Below are positions 47,007 to 56,432 of a stretch of DNA of 64,000 bases, one piece after another. The notes beneath the pieces are model-generated. The model ran no database searches. It saw only the letters and a list, made by a program, of their open reading frames with translations, and was not told the DNA's origin. The stretch's first letter is position 1, and each line of letters starts with the position of its first letter. A program made the translations under genes and the position numbers. The stretch is taken from assembly GCF_021532615.1 (NCBI RefSeq), contig NZ_JAKGAQ010000002.1, forward strand, positions 310,001-374,000, given 5' to 3'. The stretch is from Octadecabacter dasysiphoniae (GTDB taxonomy: Bacteria; Pseudomonadota; Alphaproteobacteria; Rhodobacterales; Rhodobacteraceae).

Positions 47007-47705
47007 ATGACCGATCTTTCAAACTTTTCAATCACTGGCAAATGGCCCGCGCATAATCCGGACGTCATTCAGCTGTATTCCTACCCCACGCCCAACGGCG
47101 TTAAGGTTTCCATCGCGCTTGAGGAAATGGGGATTGCCTACGAACCCCACCTTGTGACGCTGTCGGATGCTGATGTGAAATCGCCCGAGTTCTTAAGCCT
47201 GAATCCGAACAACAAAATCCCTGCAATCATTGACCCAAATGGCCCTGACGGCCCGATCGGTCTGTGGGAAAGTGGCGCGATCCTGATCTATCTGGCCGAA
47301 AAATCCGGCATGTTGATGGGGTCGAATGCGGCGCAAAAAGCCCATGTTATCAAATGGGTGATGTTCCAGATGGGCGGACTGGGGCCAATGTTTGGCCAGC
47401 TTGGCTATTTTTCAAAGTTCGCCGGATCCGAGATCGAAGACCCGCGCCCCAAGCAGCGATATGTCGACGAAGCCAAACGTTTACTGGCGGTTCTTGAGAA
47501 AGAACTGGACGGAAAAGACTGGATCGCGGGCGATTTTTCGATCGCCGATATCGCGATTGCGCCCTGGCTGAATGCGCTGGCGTTTTATGGCACGCAAGAG
47601 ATCACGGGATACCATGATCTCAAGAACGTGCCCGCCTACGTGGAGCGGTTTATGGCCCGTCCCGCAGTGCAAAAAGGCAAGACAATCCCGAACCCCAAAG
47701 GTTAA
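47007..47705 (+). CDS. Glutathione S-transferase family protein, YghU/YfcG-like
   Basis: 232 residues. Thioredoxin-like N-terminal domain (LYSYPTPNGVKVSIALEEMG), glutathione-binding NPNNKIPAI and WESGAILIYLAE, then the helical domain (WVMFQMGGLGPMFGQLGYF). The Asn of the TPNG motif is typical of nu-class GSTs, which bind two glutathiones and reduce disulphides or peroxides. Confidence 0.93.
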   Translation: MTDLSNFSITGKWPAHNPDVIQLYSYPTPNGVKVSIALEEMGIAYEPHLVTLSDADVKSPEFLSLNPNNKIPAIIDPNGPDGPIGLWESGAILIYLAEKSGMLMGSNAAQKAHVIKWVMFQMGGLGPMFGQLGYFSKFAGSEIEDPRPKQRYVDEAKRLLAVLEKELDGKDWIAGDFSIADIAIAPWLNALAFYGTQEITGYHDLKNVPAYVERFMARPAVQKGKTIPNPKG

Positions 47706-47728
47706 TAATTCGCCTAACAAAACGTAAA

Positions 47729-47760
47729 CCGCCCCGCTGAAAGGTTAATCAGCGGGGCGG
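47729..47760 (-). terminator. Strong hairpin, probably the ytoQ terminator
   Basis: Perfect 12-bp stem CCGCCCCGCTGA / TCAGCGGGGCGG with an 8-base loop. Read on the minus strand it is followed by TTTACGTTTT, so it suits ytoQ better than the convergent GST gene. Confidence 0.8.
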
Positions 47761-47769
47761 AATGTACGG

Positions 47770-47808
47770 TATGGGTCGGGTATGGGTTTGATATGGGTCT
47801 GGTATGGG
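47770..47808. repeat. Four TATGGG boxes at exact 11-bp spacing
   Basis: TATGGG begins at 47770, 47781, 47792 and 47803. The intervening five bases vary, usually starting with T. The array lies between the ytoQ stop and its terminator hairpin, in the untranslated tail. Confidence 0.85.
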
Positions 47809-47817
47809 CGCGCAGCC

Positions 47818-48264
47818 CTACTGCGGCAACTCACCCGTCAGAACATAGCGCAAAATCTGGACGACTTGCGCGGGATCACGGGCCACGGCAAGGGCGGCTG
47901 CATCGACTTCTTTCAATGCGTGATCATGATCGGGTTGTTGCAAAACGATCAATGATTTGCCCAATGCAGATGCGACACCTGCATCAAACGCCGCATTCCA
48001 CTGGCGGTATTTTTCACCAAAACGCACCACGACAACATCCGCGTCGGCGATGCCTTTGCGGGTACGGATCGCGTTGATGTTCGCGCCTTTGTTGTCGTGC
48101 CAGAACTTGTTGGGTTCATCCCCAAGAATGGCGACACCGCAATCATCGGACGCTTCGTGGTTGGTGACGGGGGACGAAAATTCGACGTCCAACCCTGCGG
48201 CCCCGTCCGTGATCTGTTCGCGCCAGTCCGTGTGAATTTCGCCGGATAGATAAACCTTGAGCAT
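47818..48264 (-). CDS. YtoQ-family protein
   Basis: 148 residues, cytosolic. LKVYLSGEIHTDWREQI at the start and FWHDNKGANINAIRTRKGI fit the YtoQ family, related in fold to nucleoside 2-deoxyribosyltransferase-like proteins. The reaction is unknown. A Shine-Dalgarno AAGGAG lies upstream of the ATG. Confidence 0.85.
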   Translation of the reverse strand: MLKVYLSGEIHTDWREQITDGAAGLDVEFSSPVTNHEASDDCGVAILGDEPNKFWHDNKGANINAIRTRKGIADADVVVVRFGEKYRQWNAAFDAGVASALGKSLIVLQQPDHDHALKEVDAAALAVARDPAQVVQILRYVLTGELPQ

Positions 48265-48326
48265 CGCGCCCTCCTTTTGTTGAAAAGAAGTCTAGCCCAT
48301 CACGTGCGGCGTGCCACCTGGTATTA

Positions 48327-48398
48327 CACGCGCTTCGCCACGATCTATCACACGCGCTTCGCCACGATCTATCACACGCGCTTCGCCACGATGTACCG
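48327..48398. repeat. Three tandem copies of a 24-bp unit at a gene's 3' end
   Basis: CACGCGCTTCGCCACGAT starts at 48327, 48351 and 48375, period 24. The innermost copy encodes the C-terminal YIVAKRV of the methyltransferase plus part of its stop context; the two others lie beyond the stop and keep the same frame, each ending in TGA or TAA and carrying TAG in place of the Tyr codon. Confidence 0.95.
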
Positions 48399-49004
48399 AG
48401 AGATCGCCGGGAAATTCCCCGCCTCGACGATTGTGAACCCTGCAAATTTAAGCGCTGATTCAAGGTCGGCATGTGTCAGGAACCGCACGGCGGGCGCTTT
48501 GCCGATCCATTTCATGAGCGGTAGGATCGCGCGGATCGCGTGACGTTTGAACCCGAACGCAGGATCGGCGAGGCACGGTGTTTTGGAAATAAAGTACCCG
48601 CCCACTGGCAGCATACGGTACACATCCGCGAAAATGTCTTCGGCGCGATCAACAAGGTGAAACAGATTATGCCCAAGGACGACGTCAAAGGAATCCTGCA
48701 GATTTGCGCTGTCTTTGGCGTTGGCGACGCGAAATTCGGCGTTGGTTGTGCCGCCGTCTGACGCCTTGCCACGGGCGATGTTGATCATTTCGGGAGAGAT
48801 ATCGGTGCCCACAATTTCACGCACATGGGGCGCCAAAAGCAGGGCCGTTGATCCGGTACCGCAGCCCATTTCCAACACGCGGTCGTCTGCTTTCAAATAA
48901 GAGATCGTGCGTTCCAAAGTGTATTCATACGCGGGCATATCCGCGATCGCGTCCTTGGCATATTTGGGCGCGATCTTGTCCCAGAACTTTGCGTTATCCA
49001 TCAT
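48372..49004 (-). CDS. Class I SAM-dependent methyltransferase
   Basis: 210 residues from the ATG at 49004, which follows AAGGAG. SAM-binding motif I is VLEMGCGTGSTALLLA, motif II IVGTDISPEMINIA, and VVLGHNLFHLVD the post-motif. Resembles UbiE/COQ5-like small-molecule methyltransferases; substrate unknown. The stop lies inside a tandem repeat. Divergent from a LysR gene 81 bases away, which may regulate it. Confidence 0.88.
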   Translation of the reverse strand: MMDNAKFWDKIAPKYAKDAIADMPAYEYTLERTISYLKADDRVLEMGCGTGSTALLLAPHVREIVGTDISPEMINIARGKASDGGTTNAEFRVANAKDSANLQDSFDVVLGHNLFHLVDRAEDIFADVYRMLPVGGYFISKTPCLADPAFGFKRHAIRAILPLMKWIGKAPAVRFLTHADLESALKFAGFTIVEAGNFPAISRYIVAKRV

Positions 49005-49085
49005 CGGGTCTCCTTTGGGTCTTACTACATCCGCATGGATCACCTTGGAATTGACGAAATACGCAGGGTATCTATACGTTTACGT
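49005..49085. promoter_or_regulatory. Divergent methyltransferase-LysR control region
   Basis: 81 bases. The inverted repeat ATACGT-TT-ACGTAT runs up to the LysR start and resembles a short operator; LysR regulators commonly bind such sites in the shared promoter. If the LysR gene starts at 49035 the repeat would be coding. Confidence 0.35.
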
Positions 49086-49988
49086 ATGGATATTGACCCC
49101 GACAGGCTGGATTGGACACATTTACGCAGCTTTCTGGCGACGGCTGAAACCGCGTCACTGTCTGCCGCCGCGCGCAAATTGGGGCTGACGCAACCCACGC
49201 TGAGCCGTCAGGTGGCCGCGCTTGAGACTAGCCTGTCCATCCTGCTGTTCGAACGTGTCGGGCGCGGGCTGGAATTGACCGATGCGGGGCGCGAACTACT
49301 GACACATGTGCAAGATATGGGGGCAGCGGCGTCGCGGCTTGCGCTTACGGCGGCGGCGCAGCGTTCCGATATTAGCGGCAAAGTCCGCATCACGGCGAGC
49401 GACATTTATTCAACCATTTTCGTGCCGCAAATGATCGTCGAGGTGCGCAAACGGGCCCCCGGATTGATCATCGAGGTTGTGGCCACCAACGACATTTCAG
49501 ACCTGATGCGCCGCGAGGCAGACATCGCCATCCGCCACATGCGCCCCGAAGAACCCGACCTTGTGGCGCGACTGGTGCGAGAAGTGACGGGGCGGTTTTA
49601 CGCGGCAACGTCGTATCTGGACAAACGGGGCCGCCCCAAGACACGCGAAGATTTGGCGCAGCACGATTGGGTGTCGTTTGGCGATACCAACCGCATGGTC
49701 GATTACATGGTCGCAATGGGAATTCCCGTGATGCACGACGGGTTCAAGGTCGGGTCCGAAAACGGGCTGGTCGCGTGGGAAATGGCCTGTGCAGGCCTTG
49801 GGATTTGCCCGATGGACGACGCCGTTGGCGCGCTGTCCAACGGGATGGAGGTTGTGCTGGAGGGGGAGTTAGATGTGACGTTCCCCATATGGCTTGTCAC
49901 CCACAGAGAAGTGCACACCAGCCCCCGAATAAGGTTGGTGTTTGATATTTTGGCGCAGTGCATTGGCGCGACCAAAGCAGGCCGTTAG
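49086..49988 (+). CDS. LysR-family transcriptional regulator
   Basis: 300 residues: winged helix-turn-helix (LRSFLATAETASLSAAARKL, then TQPTLSRQVAALE) and a periplasmic-binding-like effector domain. I chose the ATG at 49086 over 49035 because the helix-turn-helix then begins at the usual distance. Divergent to the methyltransferase gene, whose control is the likely role. Ends four bases into pheT. Confidence 0.9.
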   Translation: MDIDPDRLDWTHLRSFLATAETASLSAAARKLGLTQPTLSRQVAALETSLSILLFERVGRGLELTDAGRELLTHVQDMGAAASRLALTAAAQRSDISGKVRITASDIYSTIFVPQMIVEVRKRAPGLIIEVVATNDISDLMRREADIAIRHMRPEEPDLVARLVREVTGRFYAATSYLDKRGRPKTREDLAQHDWVSFGDTNRMVDYMVAMGIPVMHDGFKVGSENGLVAWEMACAGLGICPMDDAVGALSNGMEVVLEGELDVTFPIWLVTHREVHTSPRIRLVFDILAQCIGATKAGR

Positions 49989-52384
49989 CCGCGCAAAGTA
50001 CCGCCTGTGGCTTTGCTGACTTTCTCGACGATCTTGGTGCAGACCGCTTCGATGTCGGCCTCTTTCAAGGTGGCGTCTGTGGGTTGCAGCCGGACAGTCA
50101 TGGCGAGGGATTTTTTCCCTTCGCCCAACGACCCACCGATGAATTCATCGAAAATGCGCACGTCTTCGATCAGGGCTTTGTCCGCCCCTGCCGCCGCATT
50201 GACCGCCGTCAGCGCATCGATGTTGGTATCCACAACGAAGGCAAAATCGCGTTCAACCGCCTGAAGGTCTGGCACAGAGGCAGCACCCCGATTGGCGGTG
50301 ACTTTCTTGGGTAGGGGGATTTCTTGCGGGAACAGAACGAAGCCGACAACAGGGCCTTTGACGTCCAGCGCAGTCAGGATCTTAGGGTGGATTTCACCGA
50401 ATATCCCGAGGACTTTTTTGGGCCCAAGACAGATCATACCGTGGCGACCGGGGTGCCAGACATCGCCTGCGCCGCGCAGAATTTGCGCTTTAGCGGGGGC
50501 GCCCATGGCGCTCAGGATGGCCTCGGCGTCGGCTTTGGCGTCATAGATATCGACGTCACGCGATGCGCCGTGCACGTCCTTGGGGGTGGTTTTGCCCACA
50601 AGGATACCCGTGACCAGCGTGTGCTGTTCACCCGGTTCGCCGCCATGGAACGCATCGCCCGCTTCGAACAAGGCCATGTTGGCCATGCCGCGGGCTTGGT
50701 TGCGGGCGGCGGCCTGTAGCAGACCGGGCAGCAGCGCGGGGCGCATGTGCGACATTTCAGAGCTGATCGGGTTGGCCAACATCGTGACGTCCGTGCCACC
50801 ACCAAACAGCGCGGCGGCTGCTTTGTCGATGAAGCTGTAGGTCACGCATTCGTTGTAGCCGAGCGCCGCAGTCGTGCGCCGCGCCATCCGCAGACGGTTC
50901 TGCATAGGCGTCAAAACAGGTTCCGGCACGCCTGCACGGGCGCGGGGCATTGGCACGGGTTTGAGGTTGGACAGGGACGCAATGCGCGCCACTTCTTCGA
51001 CCAGATCCGCCGTGCCTTGAACGTCGGGGCGCCAGCTGGGCACGTTCGCCATGTCGCCATCCATGACGAAACCCAGTTTGGTCAGGGTGTCGCGCTGGGT
51101 GTCGGAGGGAATGTCCATGCCGACCAGCGATGAACAACGATCTGTGTCGAGCTTATACGCGCGGGCGGTGTCGGGGATTTCACCCGCCTGCACCACCTCG
51201 GACGCCTCACCGCCGGCGTGATCAACGATCATGCGCACAGCATGTTCGAGGCCTTCGGGCGTGAAGGCGGGATCGATGCCGCGTTCAAACCGATAGCGCG
51301 CGTCGCTGTTAATCTTCAGCGCGCGGCCTGTGTAGGCGGTACGGATCGGGTCAAAATAGGCGGCTTCGACAAAGACATTCACGGTGTCCGCCGTGCAGCC
51401 AGTGCGCAGTCCGCCCATGACGCCACCGATGGATTCCGGCCCTTCGGCATCGGAAATCACGGTCGCGCCCTCGGGGAATGTGTATTCTTTTTCATCAAGT
51501 CCCACGAGGGTTTCGTCACCTTTGGCAAGGTGCATCCGCAGGGTGTTGCCAGTGATTTTATCCGCGTCAAACACGTGCAGCGGGCGGTTCAGATCGTAGG
51601 TGAACCAGTTGGTGACATCCACAAGAAAGCTGATGGGGCGCAGGCCGATAGCACGCAATTTTTGCTGCAACCACGCGGGGCTGGGGCCATTTTTCACGCC
51701 TTTGATGACGCGGCCAAAGAAGACCGGTGCTTGATCAAGGGTATCATCGTCGATGGTGACGCTGACGGGGTTGGGGAAGGTCGCTGGCACGGTTTCGATG
51801 TCGTTAGCTTTCATCGTGCCGAGGCCACGGGCCGCCAGATCACGGGCAACACCGCGCACGCCCAGCGCGTCGGGGCGGTTCGGGGTGATGGCGATTTCGA
51901 TCACCGGATCAACCTTGGACGGATCATGCTGGGCCAGATAATCAGCGAAGCTTTGGCCGATTTCACCTGCTGGCAGTTCAATGATGCCGTTGTGTTCGTC
52001 AGACAGCTCAAGCTCTTTTTCGGACGCCATCATGCCGAAGCTTTCGATGCCACGGATTTTGCCAACGGAAATCGTGATGTCGAGGCCGGGGATATAGGTG
52101 CCCGGTTTGGCGACGACGACGGTGATGCCCTCGCGTGCGTTGGGCGCACCGCAAATGATCTGCGTCGGGCCTTCGCCTGCGTCGACGGTGCACACGCGCA
52201 GCTTATCCGCATCGGGGTGCTTTTCGGCGGCGGTCACTTTGCCGATCACGAAATCGGACAGCTTGGCGGCAGGGTTTTCGATGCCCTCGACCTCAAGCCC
52301 GAGATCGGTGAGCGTGTCCGCGATCTCGTCCACAGAGGCGTCCGTGTCGAGGTGGGATTTAAGCCAAGAGAGGGTGAATTTCAT
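49985..52384 (-). CDS. pheT: Phenylalanyl-tRNA synthetase beta subunit
   Basis: 799 residues, normal. N-terminal EMAP-like tRNA-binding domain (FVIGKVTAAEKHPDADKLRV), B3/B4 editing region, B5 domain, and C-terminal anticodon-binding FDX-ACB domain (FVVDTNIDALTAVNAAAGAD). Pairs with PheS to charge tRNA-Phe. Two extra genes separate it from pheS, which is upstream on the same strand. Confidence 0.97.
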   Translation of the reverse strand: MKFTLSWLKSHLDTDASVDEIADTLTDLGLEVEGIENPAAKLSDFVIGKVTAAEKHPDADKLRVCTVDAGEGPTQIICGAPNAREGITVVVAKPGTYIPGLDITISVGKIRGIESFGMMASEKELELSDEHNGIIELPAGEIGQSFADYLAQHDPSKVDPVIEIAITPNRPDALGVRGVARDLAARGLGTMKANDIETVPATFPNPVSVTIDDDTLDQAPVFFGRVIKGVKNGPSPAWLQQKLRAIGLRPISFLVDVTNWFTYDLNRPLHVFDADKITGNTLRMHLAKGDETLVGLDEKEYTFPEGATVISDAEGPESIGGVMGGLRTGCTADTVNVFVEAAYFDPIRTAYTGRALKINSDARYRFERGIDPAFTPEGLEHAVRMIVDHAGGEASEVVQAGEIPDTARAYKLDTDRCSSLVGMDIPSDTQRDTLTKLGFVMDGDMANVPSWRPDVQGTADLVEEVARIASLSNLKPVPMPRARAGVPEPVLTPMQNRLRMARRTTAALGYNECVTYSFIDKAAAALFGGGTDVTMLANPISSEMSHMRPALLPGLLQAAARNQARGMANMALFEAGDAFHGGEPGEQHTLVTGILVGKTTPKDVHGASRDVDIYDAKADAEAILSAMGAPAKAQILRGAGDVWHPGRHGMICLGPKKVLGIFGEIHPKILTALDVKGPVVGFVLFPQEIPLPKKVTANRGAASVPDLQAVERDFAFVVDTNIDALTAVNAAAGADKALIEDVRIFDEFIGGSLGEGKKSLAMTVRLQPTDATLKEADIEAVCTKIVEKVSKATGGTLRG

Positions 52385-52456
52385 CGCAAGTGTCCTGCCG
52401 AATAAGTGTTGTATCGCGTTTAGCGGATCGTGCGCGCGGGGGCCAGTGGCGCGTGT

Positions 52457-52894
52457 CTAGGACCGAGGTTCGATCTGGCGGCCGTCGAGGTCTTCGACCA
52501 GTTGGAAGAATTCGAACACCAGCATCATTTCGGGGTCGAATTTATGATCCCGTTTGATCGCGTTTTTGGTTGCCTTGCGCCATGCGGTGAAATCATCGCG
52601 GCCAAGGTCCGAATGGGCCATGTTGGTGTTCACGTCGCAATAGCGGATCTGCTGGACCTTGACGGTTTTGACGACCAGCGCGGGAGTGTTGTTCCAAAGT
52701 GCAATAATGTCAGTGCGCCCCTCAACGGGCATGGCCTCGGGCGCGTCTTCAAAATCAGCGAGAGCGGCGCAAACAGCGCGTTTGCCGCCCTTGCGGATCA
52801 GATCAACCTGCGCACGGCAACTTTCGGCATCATGGCCAAGCTTAAACGTCCCGGCACCGGGATAGGTTTCTTGCAGGTCTTCATATTCGGGCAT
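52457..52894 (-). CDS. ASCH-domain protein
   Basis: 145 residues. PEYEDLQETYPGAGTFKLGH at the start, and KTVKVQQIRYCDVNTNMAHS with DFTAWRKATKNA, match small ASCH proteins of the YhfF group, a PUA-like fold linked with RNA binding or amidohydrolase activity on acetylcytidine. GC is like the core genome. It lies between the low-GC gene and pheT, 8 and 72 bases away, and may be co-transcribed with pheST. Confidence 0.75.
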   Translation of the reverse strand: MPEYEDLQETYPGAGTFKLGHDAESCRAQVDLIRKGGKRAVCAALADFEDAPEAMPVEGRTDIIALWNNTPALVVKTVKVQQIRYCDVNTNMAHSDLGRDDFTAWRKATKNAIKRDHKFDPEMMLVFEFFQLVEDLDGRQIEPRS

Positions 52895-52902
52895 GGCGGC
52901 AC

Positions 52903-53346
52903 TTAATCCTCAGTATTCAAACATTTTTCTAGACGGTCGCTGTAGGGAATGATTGGACAAATAGTATTTGGGGCCAACAAAGAATAAATGGTCAAAACCA
53001 CGGAAATAGCAACGGGCACCCCTAAAACCGCTAGCTTAGCCGTTCTTCTAACCGGAGTACGTTTGCGACAATCTCGCAGCTCCTTGTGACCACGAGATGT
53101 TAACTCAAAAACGCGCCCTTCTGGAGTGGCTGCAATTTCGTTAACTAATCCTTCTGAATTCATTCTCCGCAAGTTGTACAAGACTTCCGCAGTCAAATTA
53201 GTATGCACTAACTGCTCTTCGACAAAACGTGAGGCATATCCATTACTTTGAATTATAGCGTGGTCGACAAATTCTACGCCATGTCCTTCATCTTTTTTTT
53301 CGATGAGTTCGAGAAGCTCCTGAGTCTGTTGAGGACCGTAGATCAT
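52903..53346 (-). CDS. Low-GC orphan: winged-helix-like domain plus one membrane segment
   Basis: 147 residues. Residues 46-90 look like a winged helix (VLYNLRRMNSEGLVNEIA, then a beta pair ending FELTSRGHKEL). A basic stretch (93-103) leads into one membrane segment at about 103-124 (LAVLGVPVAISVVLTIYSLL), then a 23-residue tail with Cys130 and Cys142, probably periplasmic. Sampled lines give about 42% GC against about 62% in pheS. The ATG comes directly after the pheS stop codon. I do not recognise the family. A membrane-bound regulator is one reading. Confidence 0.75.
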   Translation of the reverse strand: MIYGPQQTQELLELIEKKDEGHGVEFVDHAIIQSNGYASRFVEEQLVHTNLTAEVLYNLRRMNSEGLVNEIAATPEGRVFELTSRGHKELRDCRKRTPVRRTAKLAVLGVPVAISVVLTIYSLLAPNTICPIIPYSDRLEKCLNTED

Positions 53347-54408
53347 CTATCCCCCATGCAACGTCGGCACCTGCAGCGCAGAGAACCCATAGTGGCGCAG
53401 CCAGCGTAGGTCGGACTCAAAGAATGCGCGCAGGTCGGGGATACCGTATTTCAGCATGGCGATGCGGTCGATGCCCATGCCGAAGGCGAAGCCTTGGTAT
53501 TCGTTCGGGTCGATCCCGCCCGCCTGCAAGACTTTGGGGTGGACCATGCCGGAGCCGAGGACTTCGAGCCAATCGTCGCCCTCGCCCACTTTGACGGTGC
53601 CGCCAGAGAACGAACACTGGATATCAACCTCGGCTGAGGGTTCCGTGAACGGGAAGTGGGACGCGCGGAAGCGGGTTTTGACGGTCGTGCCGAAATAGGC
53701 GGTGAAGAACTCTTCAAGCACCCATTTCAGGTTCGCCATTGAGATGTCTTTGTCGATCGCGAGACCTTCGATCTGGTGGAACATCGGCGTGTGCGTTTGG
53801 TCGTAATCAGCACGGTACACGCGGCCGGGGCAAATGATGCGGATCGGGGCGCCCTGTGCCTCCATTGAGCGGATCTGGACGGGGCTGGTGTGCGTGCGCA
53901 AAACGTGCGGAGGGCGGTTATCGCCTGCGTCGCGGTGCATATAGAACGTGTCCATTTCAGCGCGGGCCGGATGGTGGCCGGGAATGTTAAGCGCGTCAAA
54001 ATTATACCAATCCGTATCGATCTGCGGGCCTTCGGCGGTGGCGAACCCCATGTCGGCGAAGATCGCGGTGCATTCTTCCCAGACCTGGGACACGGGGTGG
54101 ATGGAGCCGACACGACGATCACGCGCGGGCAGCGTCACATCTAGCCATTCCGCCTTGAGGCGTTCGTCCAGTGCGGCATCGCCCAGCGCAATTTTCTTGG
54201 CAACGAGGGCTGCGTTGATCTCATCCTTGAGGGCGTTCAGCGCGGGGCCGGCTGTTTGGCGTTCCTCTGGCGTCATCTTGCCCAGCTCGCGCATTTGCAA
54301 GCTGATCTCACCCTTTTTGCCAAGCGCGCCGACGCGCAGGTCTTCGAGGGTGGCTTCGTCGGCGGCGTTGCCGATCAAGTCGAGGTATTTTGATTTCAGA
54401 TCGTCCAT
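53347..54408 (-). CDS. pheS: Phenylalanyl-tRNA synthetase alpha subunit
   Basis: 353 residues; catalytic subunit of PheRS. Motif 2 region [20 protein letters not shown] and motif 3 [18 protein letters not shown] are intact, and the N-terminal coiled coil is present. I use the ATG at 54408, the family start; the frame is open to 54930 but those codons fall in the MFS gene tail. First gene of the pheS-orphan-ASCH-pheT run. Confidence 0.97.
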   Translation of the reverse strand: MDDLKSKYLDLIGNAADEATLEDLRVGALGKKGEISLQMRELGKMTPEERQTAGPALNALKDEINAALVAKKIALGDAALDERLKAEWLDVTLPARDRRVGSIHPVSQVWEECTAIFADMGFATAEGPQIDTDWYNFDALNIPGHHPARAEMDTFYMHRDAGDNRPPHVLRTHTSPVQIRSMEAQGAPIRIICPGRVYRADYDQTHTPMFHQIEGLAIDKDISMANLKWVLEEFFTAYFGTTVKTRFRASHFPFTEPSAEVDIQCSFSGGTVKVGEGDDWLEVLGSGMVHPKVLQAGGIDPNEYQGFAFGMGIDRIAMLKYGIPDLRAFFESDLRWLRHYGFSALQVPTLHGG

Positions 54409-54596
54409 GTGCGTGCCCTTTTTCGCTTGGGTTTCAGGTAGCGAACGGGGCGCGGGTTGGCAAGGTTTGCCCCCACAAAGCAGGGTTTTGACGGATTTGA
54501 TCACATGGTTCACGAAAACAGCCTTACCTACTGGATATGGTCGCGCCATTTGGTATTTTTCGAAGACCACAGGTTCCGGGGTTTCGCGAAGGTCAG

Positions 54597-55886
54597 CTAT
54601 TCGGGTGCGTTGGCCAGTCGTCTGACCAAAACCAAGATCAGCATTGCTGCAATGAACAAAAACACCGCACCGACGCACCATGCGATAGGTGTGGAGTAAA
54701 GGTCCGCGACGGTTCCGGCCAACACCAGACCCAATGCGGCCCCCAACTGTTGTATAAGCGATCGCAGTGACAGCATGGTTGATCGCTGGCGGTCCTCTAC
54801 GCAGCGATGCAGAATACTGCTGGCGGGCGTTTCGCTGATGCCAAGGATCACTGAATACAGGATGAATACTGTCACAAAACCGATGATACCACCTTGCAAC
54901 GCCAGGGCGATCTGAACGCCCGCCAAGCACGCAAAGGCCGCCGTCAGTGTCATGGCGTGGCGCCGTTTGAACATCCGGCTGATGTGCGCAGACAGAGATG
55001 CGCCCAGAGCGATTGAGAAGAAGTAAGTCGCCGTGACGACACCGATGACGGTGTTTGCATAGCCCGCGCCCAACATCGGCTTTGCATGGGTCGGCCAGAG
55101 CACCTCAACCGGGTTGGTTGCCATCAGAAAGAACGCCAAGGCGGCCAGCAGGATTGAAAGTGTGGGGTGTTTTAGGGCAAGAAGGCTCGCGTCTTTTATT
55201 ACTGCGGGGACATTGGCAAAGCCTTGCAGGAGGGCGGTGGCGTCTTTGGGGCGTGGTTTTTCGACAATGGCCAACATCGTGAAACCAAACACGCCCAACA
55301 TCACCGCAAAGCTTGCCACGTAGGACACATCATAGATGCTGAACCCGATGCCTTTTGCGGCTTCGCCAAAGATGTCGGGCAGAAGCCCCCCTAGAACGGC
55401 GCCAATGGCCAAGCCCACGGCGTTGGCCCATTGCGCTTTGGCCAGCGCGGGCTGGACATCCACATTGGGCGCCGCAGCTTTGAACGTTTCGGCAAACCAC
55501 GCATCAAGAGTGCCTGACCGAAGCGCGCGACCAAAACCGATGAAAGCAAATGACAGCGCCAGAACGTAAAAGTCGCTGGTCGAGAGAAAGAGCGCGAGCG
55601 ACATCAAGCTGGCGACGACCGCCGTCAAAAAGACCGGCTTGCGGCCAATGCTGTCGGCAAGGCCGCCGAACGGCAGCTCCATCGCCATCGTCGTGAGCGA
55701 GTAGACCCCAAACAATAGCGAGATTTGAAAGAGGTCCATGCCACGATCCGTCAATGCCAAGGCAACAACGGCGACTGTCAGCCCCATCGCGAAACGATCA
55801 AGGAACTGGTGTATCTGAAATACGCGAATGTGCCGTCGCGCTGTCGCGTTCAGTGCGGCGTATGAGAACTCGGTTTCAGTGGCCAT
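54597..55886 (-). CDS. MFS transporter
   Basis: 429 residues, about 12 membrane segments. The loop 2-3 motif appears as [16 protein letters not shown]. The N-terminus reads [22 protein letters not shown] prefer the ATG at 55886 to a GTG at 55919. The substrate is unknown; drug-like efflux is the usual guess for such proteins. Confidence 0.85.
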   Translation of the reverse strand: MATETEFSYAALNATARRHIRVFQIHQFLDRFAMGLTVAVVALALTDRGMDLFQISLLFGVYSLTTMAMELPFGGLADSIGRKPVFLTAVVASLMSLALFLSTSDFYVLALSFAFIGFGRALRSGTLDAWFAETFKAAAPNVDVQPALAKAQWANAVGLAIGAVLGGLLPDIFGEAAKGIGFSIYDVSYVASFAVMLGVFGFTMLAIVEKPRPKDATALLQGFANVPAVIKDASLLALKHPTLSILLAALAFFLMATNPVEVLWPTHAKPMLGAGYANTVIGVVTATYFFSIALGASLSAHISRMFKRRHAMTLTAAFACLAGVQIALALQGGIIGFVTVFILYSVILGISETPASSILHRCVEDRQRSTMLSLRSLIQQLGAALGLVLAGTVADLYSTPIAWCVGAVFLFIAAMLILVLVRRLANAPE

Positions 55887-56007
55887 CTTTGCAGCATCGT
55901 CATTGGTGCCGACATGCACAATACATTAAGTGCGCCAGACCCTATGTCACACACCAAAGCGGCTGTGCGTGTAGGCGGGCAATCAGATGGGCCGTTCAAG
56001 AAACGAA

Positions 56008-56037
56008 AAAGGCCGCCCTGTTTCCAGCGCGGCCTTT
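56008..56037 (-). terminator. Terminator of rpmI-rplT
   Basis: Stem AAAGGCCGC / GCGGCCTTT; on the minus strand it ends in a run of five T residues, 24 bases past the rplT stop. Confidence 0.9.
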
Positions 56038-56060
56038 CAAAATTCTATATCGCTTGGCGC

Positions 56061-56420
56061 TTAGGCCATTGCGGACTTTGCTTTTTCAACGATTGCACCG
56101 AATGCATCAGGCTCGTTCACGGCCAGATCGGCGAGGACTTTGCGGTCCACTTCGATACCGGCAAGGTTCAGACCGTTGATGAAACGGGAATATGTCAGCG
56201 TCTCGTCGATAGAACGGACAGCCGCGTTGATACGCTGGATCCACAAAGCGCGGAAGTTGCGCTTACGATTGTGACGGTCACGTGTTGCGTATTGGTTCGC
56301 CTTGTCGACGGCCTGACGCGCTACTTTGAATGTATTGGAACGACGGCCATAATAGCCTTTCGCCTGATCCGTTACCTTCTTGTGACGACGATGAGTGACT
56401 GTACCACCTTTAACTCGCAT
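56061..56420 (-). CDS. rplT: 50S ribosomal protein L20
   Basis: 119 residues, basic. [20 protein letters not shown] and [20 protein letters not shown] are diagnostic of bL20. Twelve bases after rpmI, same operon. L20 needs no infC here: the usual infC partner is not beside it. Confidence 0.98.
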   Translation of the reverse strand: MRVKGGTVTHRRHKKVTDQAKGYYGRRSNTFKVARQAVDKANQYATRDRHNRKRNFRALWIQRINAAVRSIDETLTYSRFINGLNLAGIEVDRKVLADLAVNEPDAFGAIVEKAKSAMA

Positions 56421-56432
56421 ATCAGGTCCTCC

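Noticed and set aside
48327..48398. Possible CRISPR array
   Set aside because: The repeats are directly joined with no unique spacers, have only three copies, and include coding sequence; no cas genes are near.
54409..54596. T-box or attenuator leader before pheS
   Set aside because: No T-box sequence, no run of Phe codons in a short leader frame and no clear terminator were found.
54409..54930. N-terminal extension of pheS by 174 codons
   Set aside because: The extension overlaps the end of the MFS gene and has no resemblance to PheS; the family start at 54408 explains the gene.
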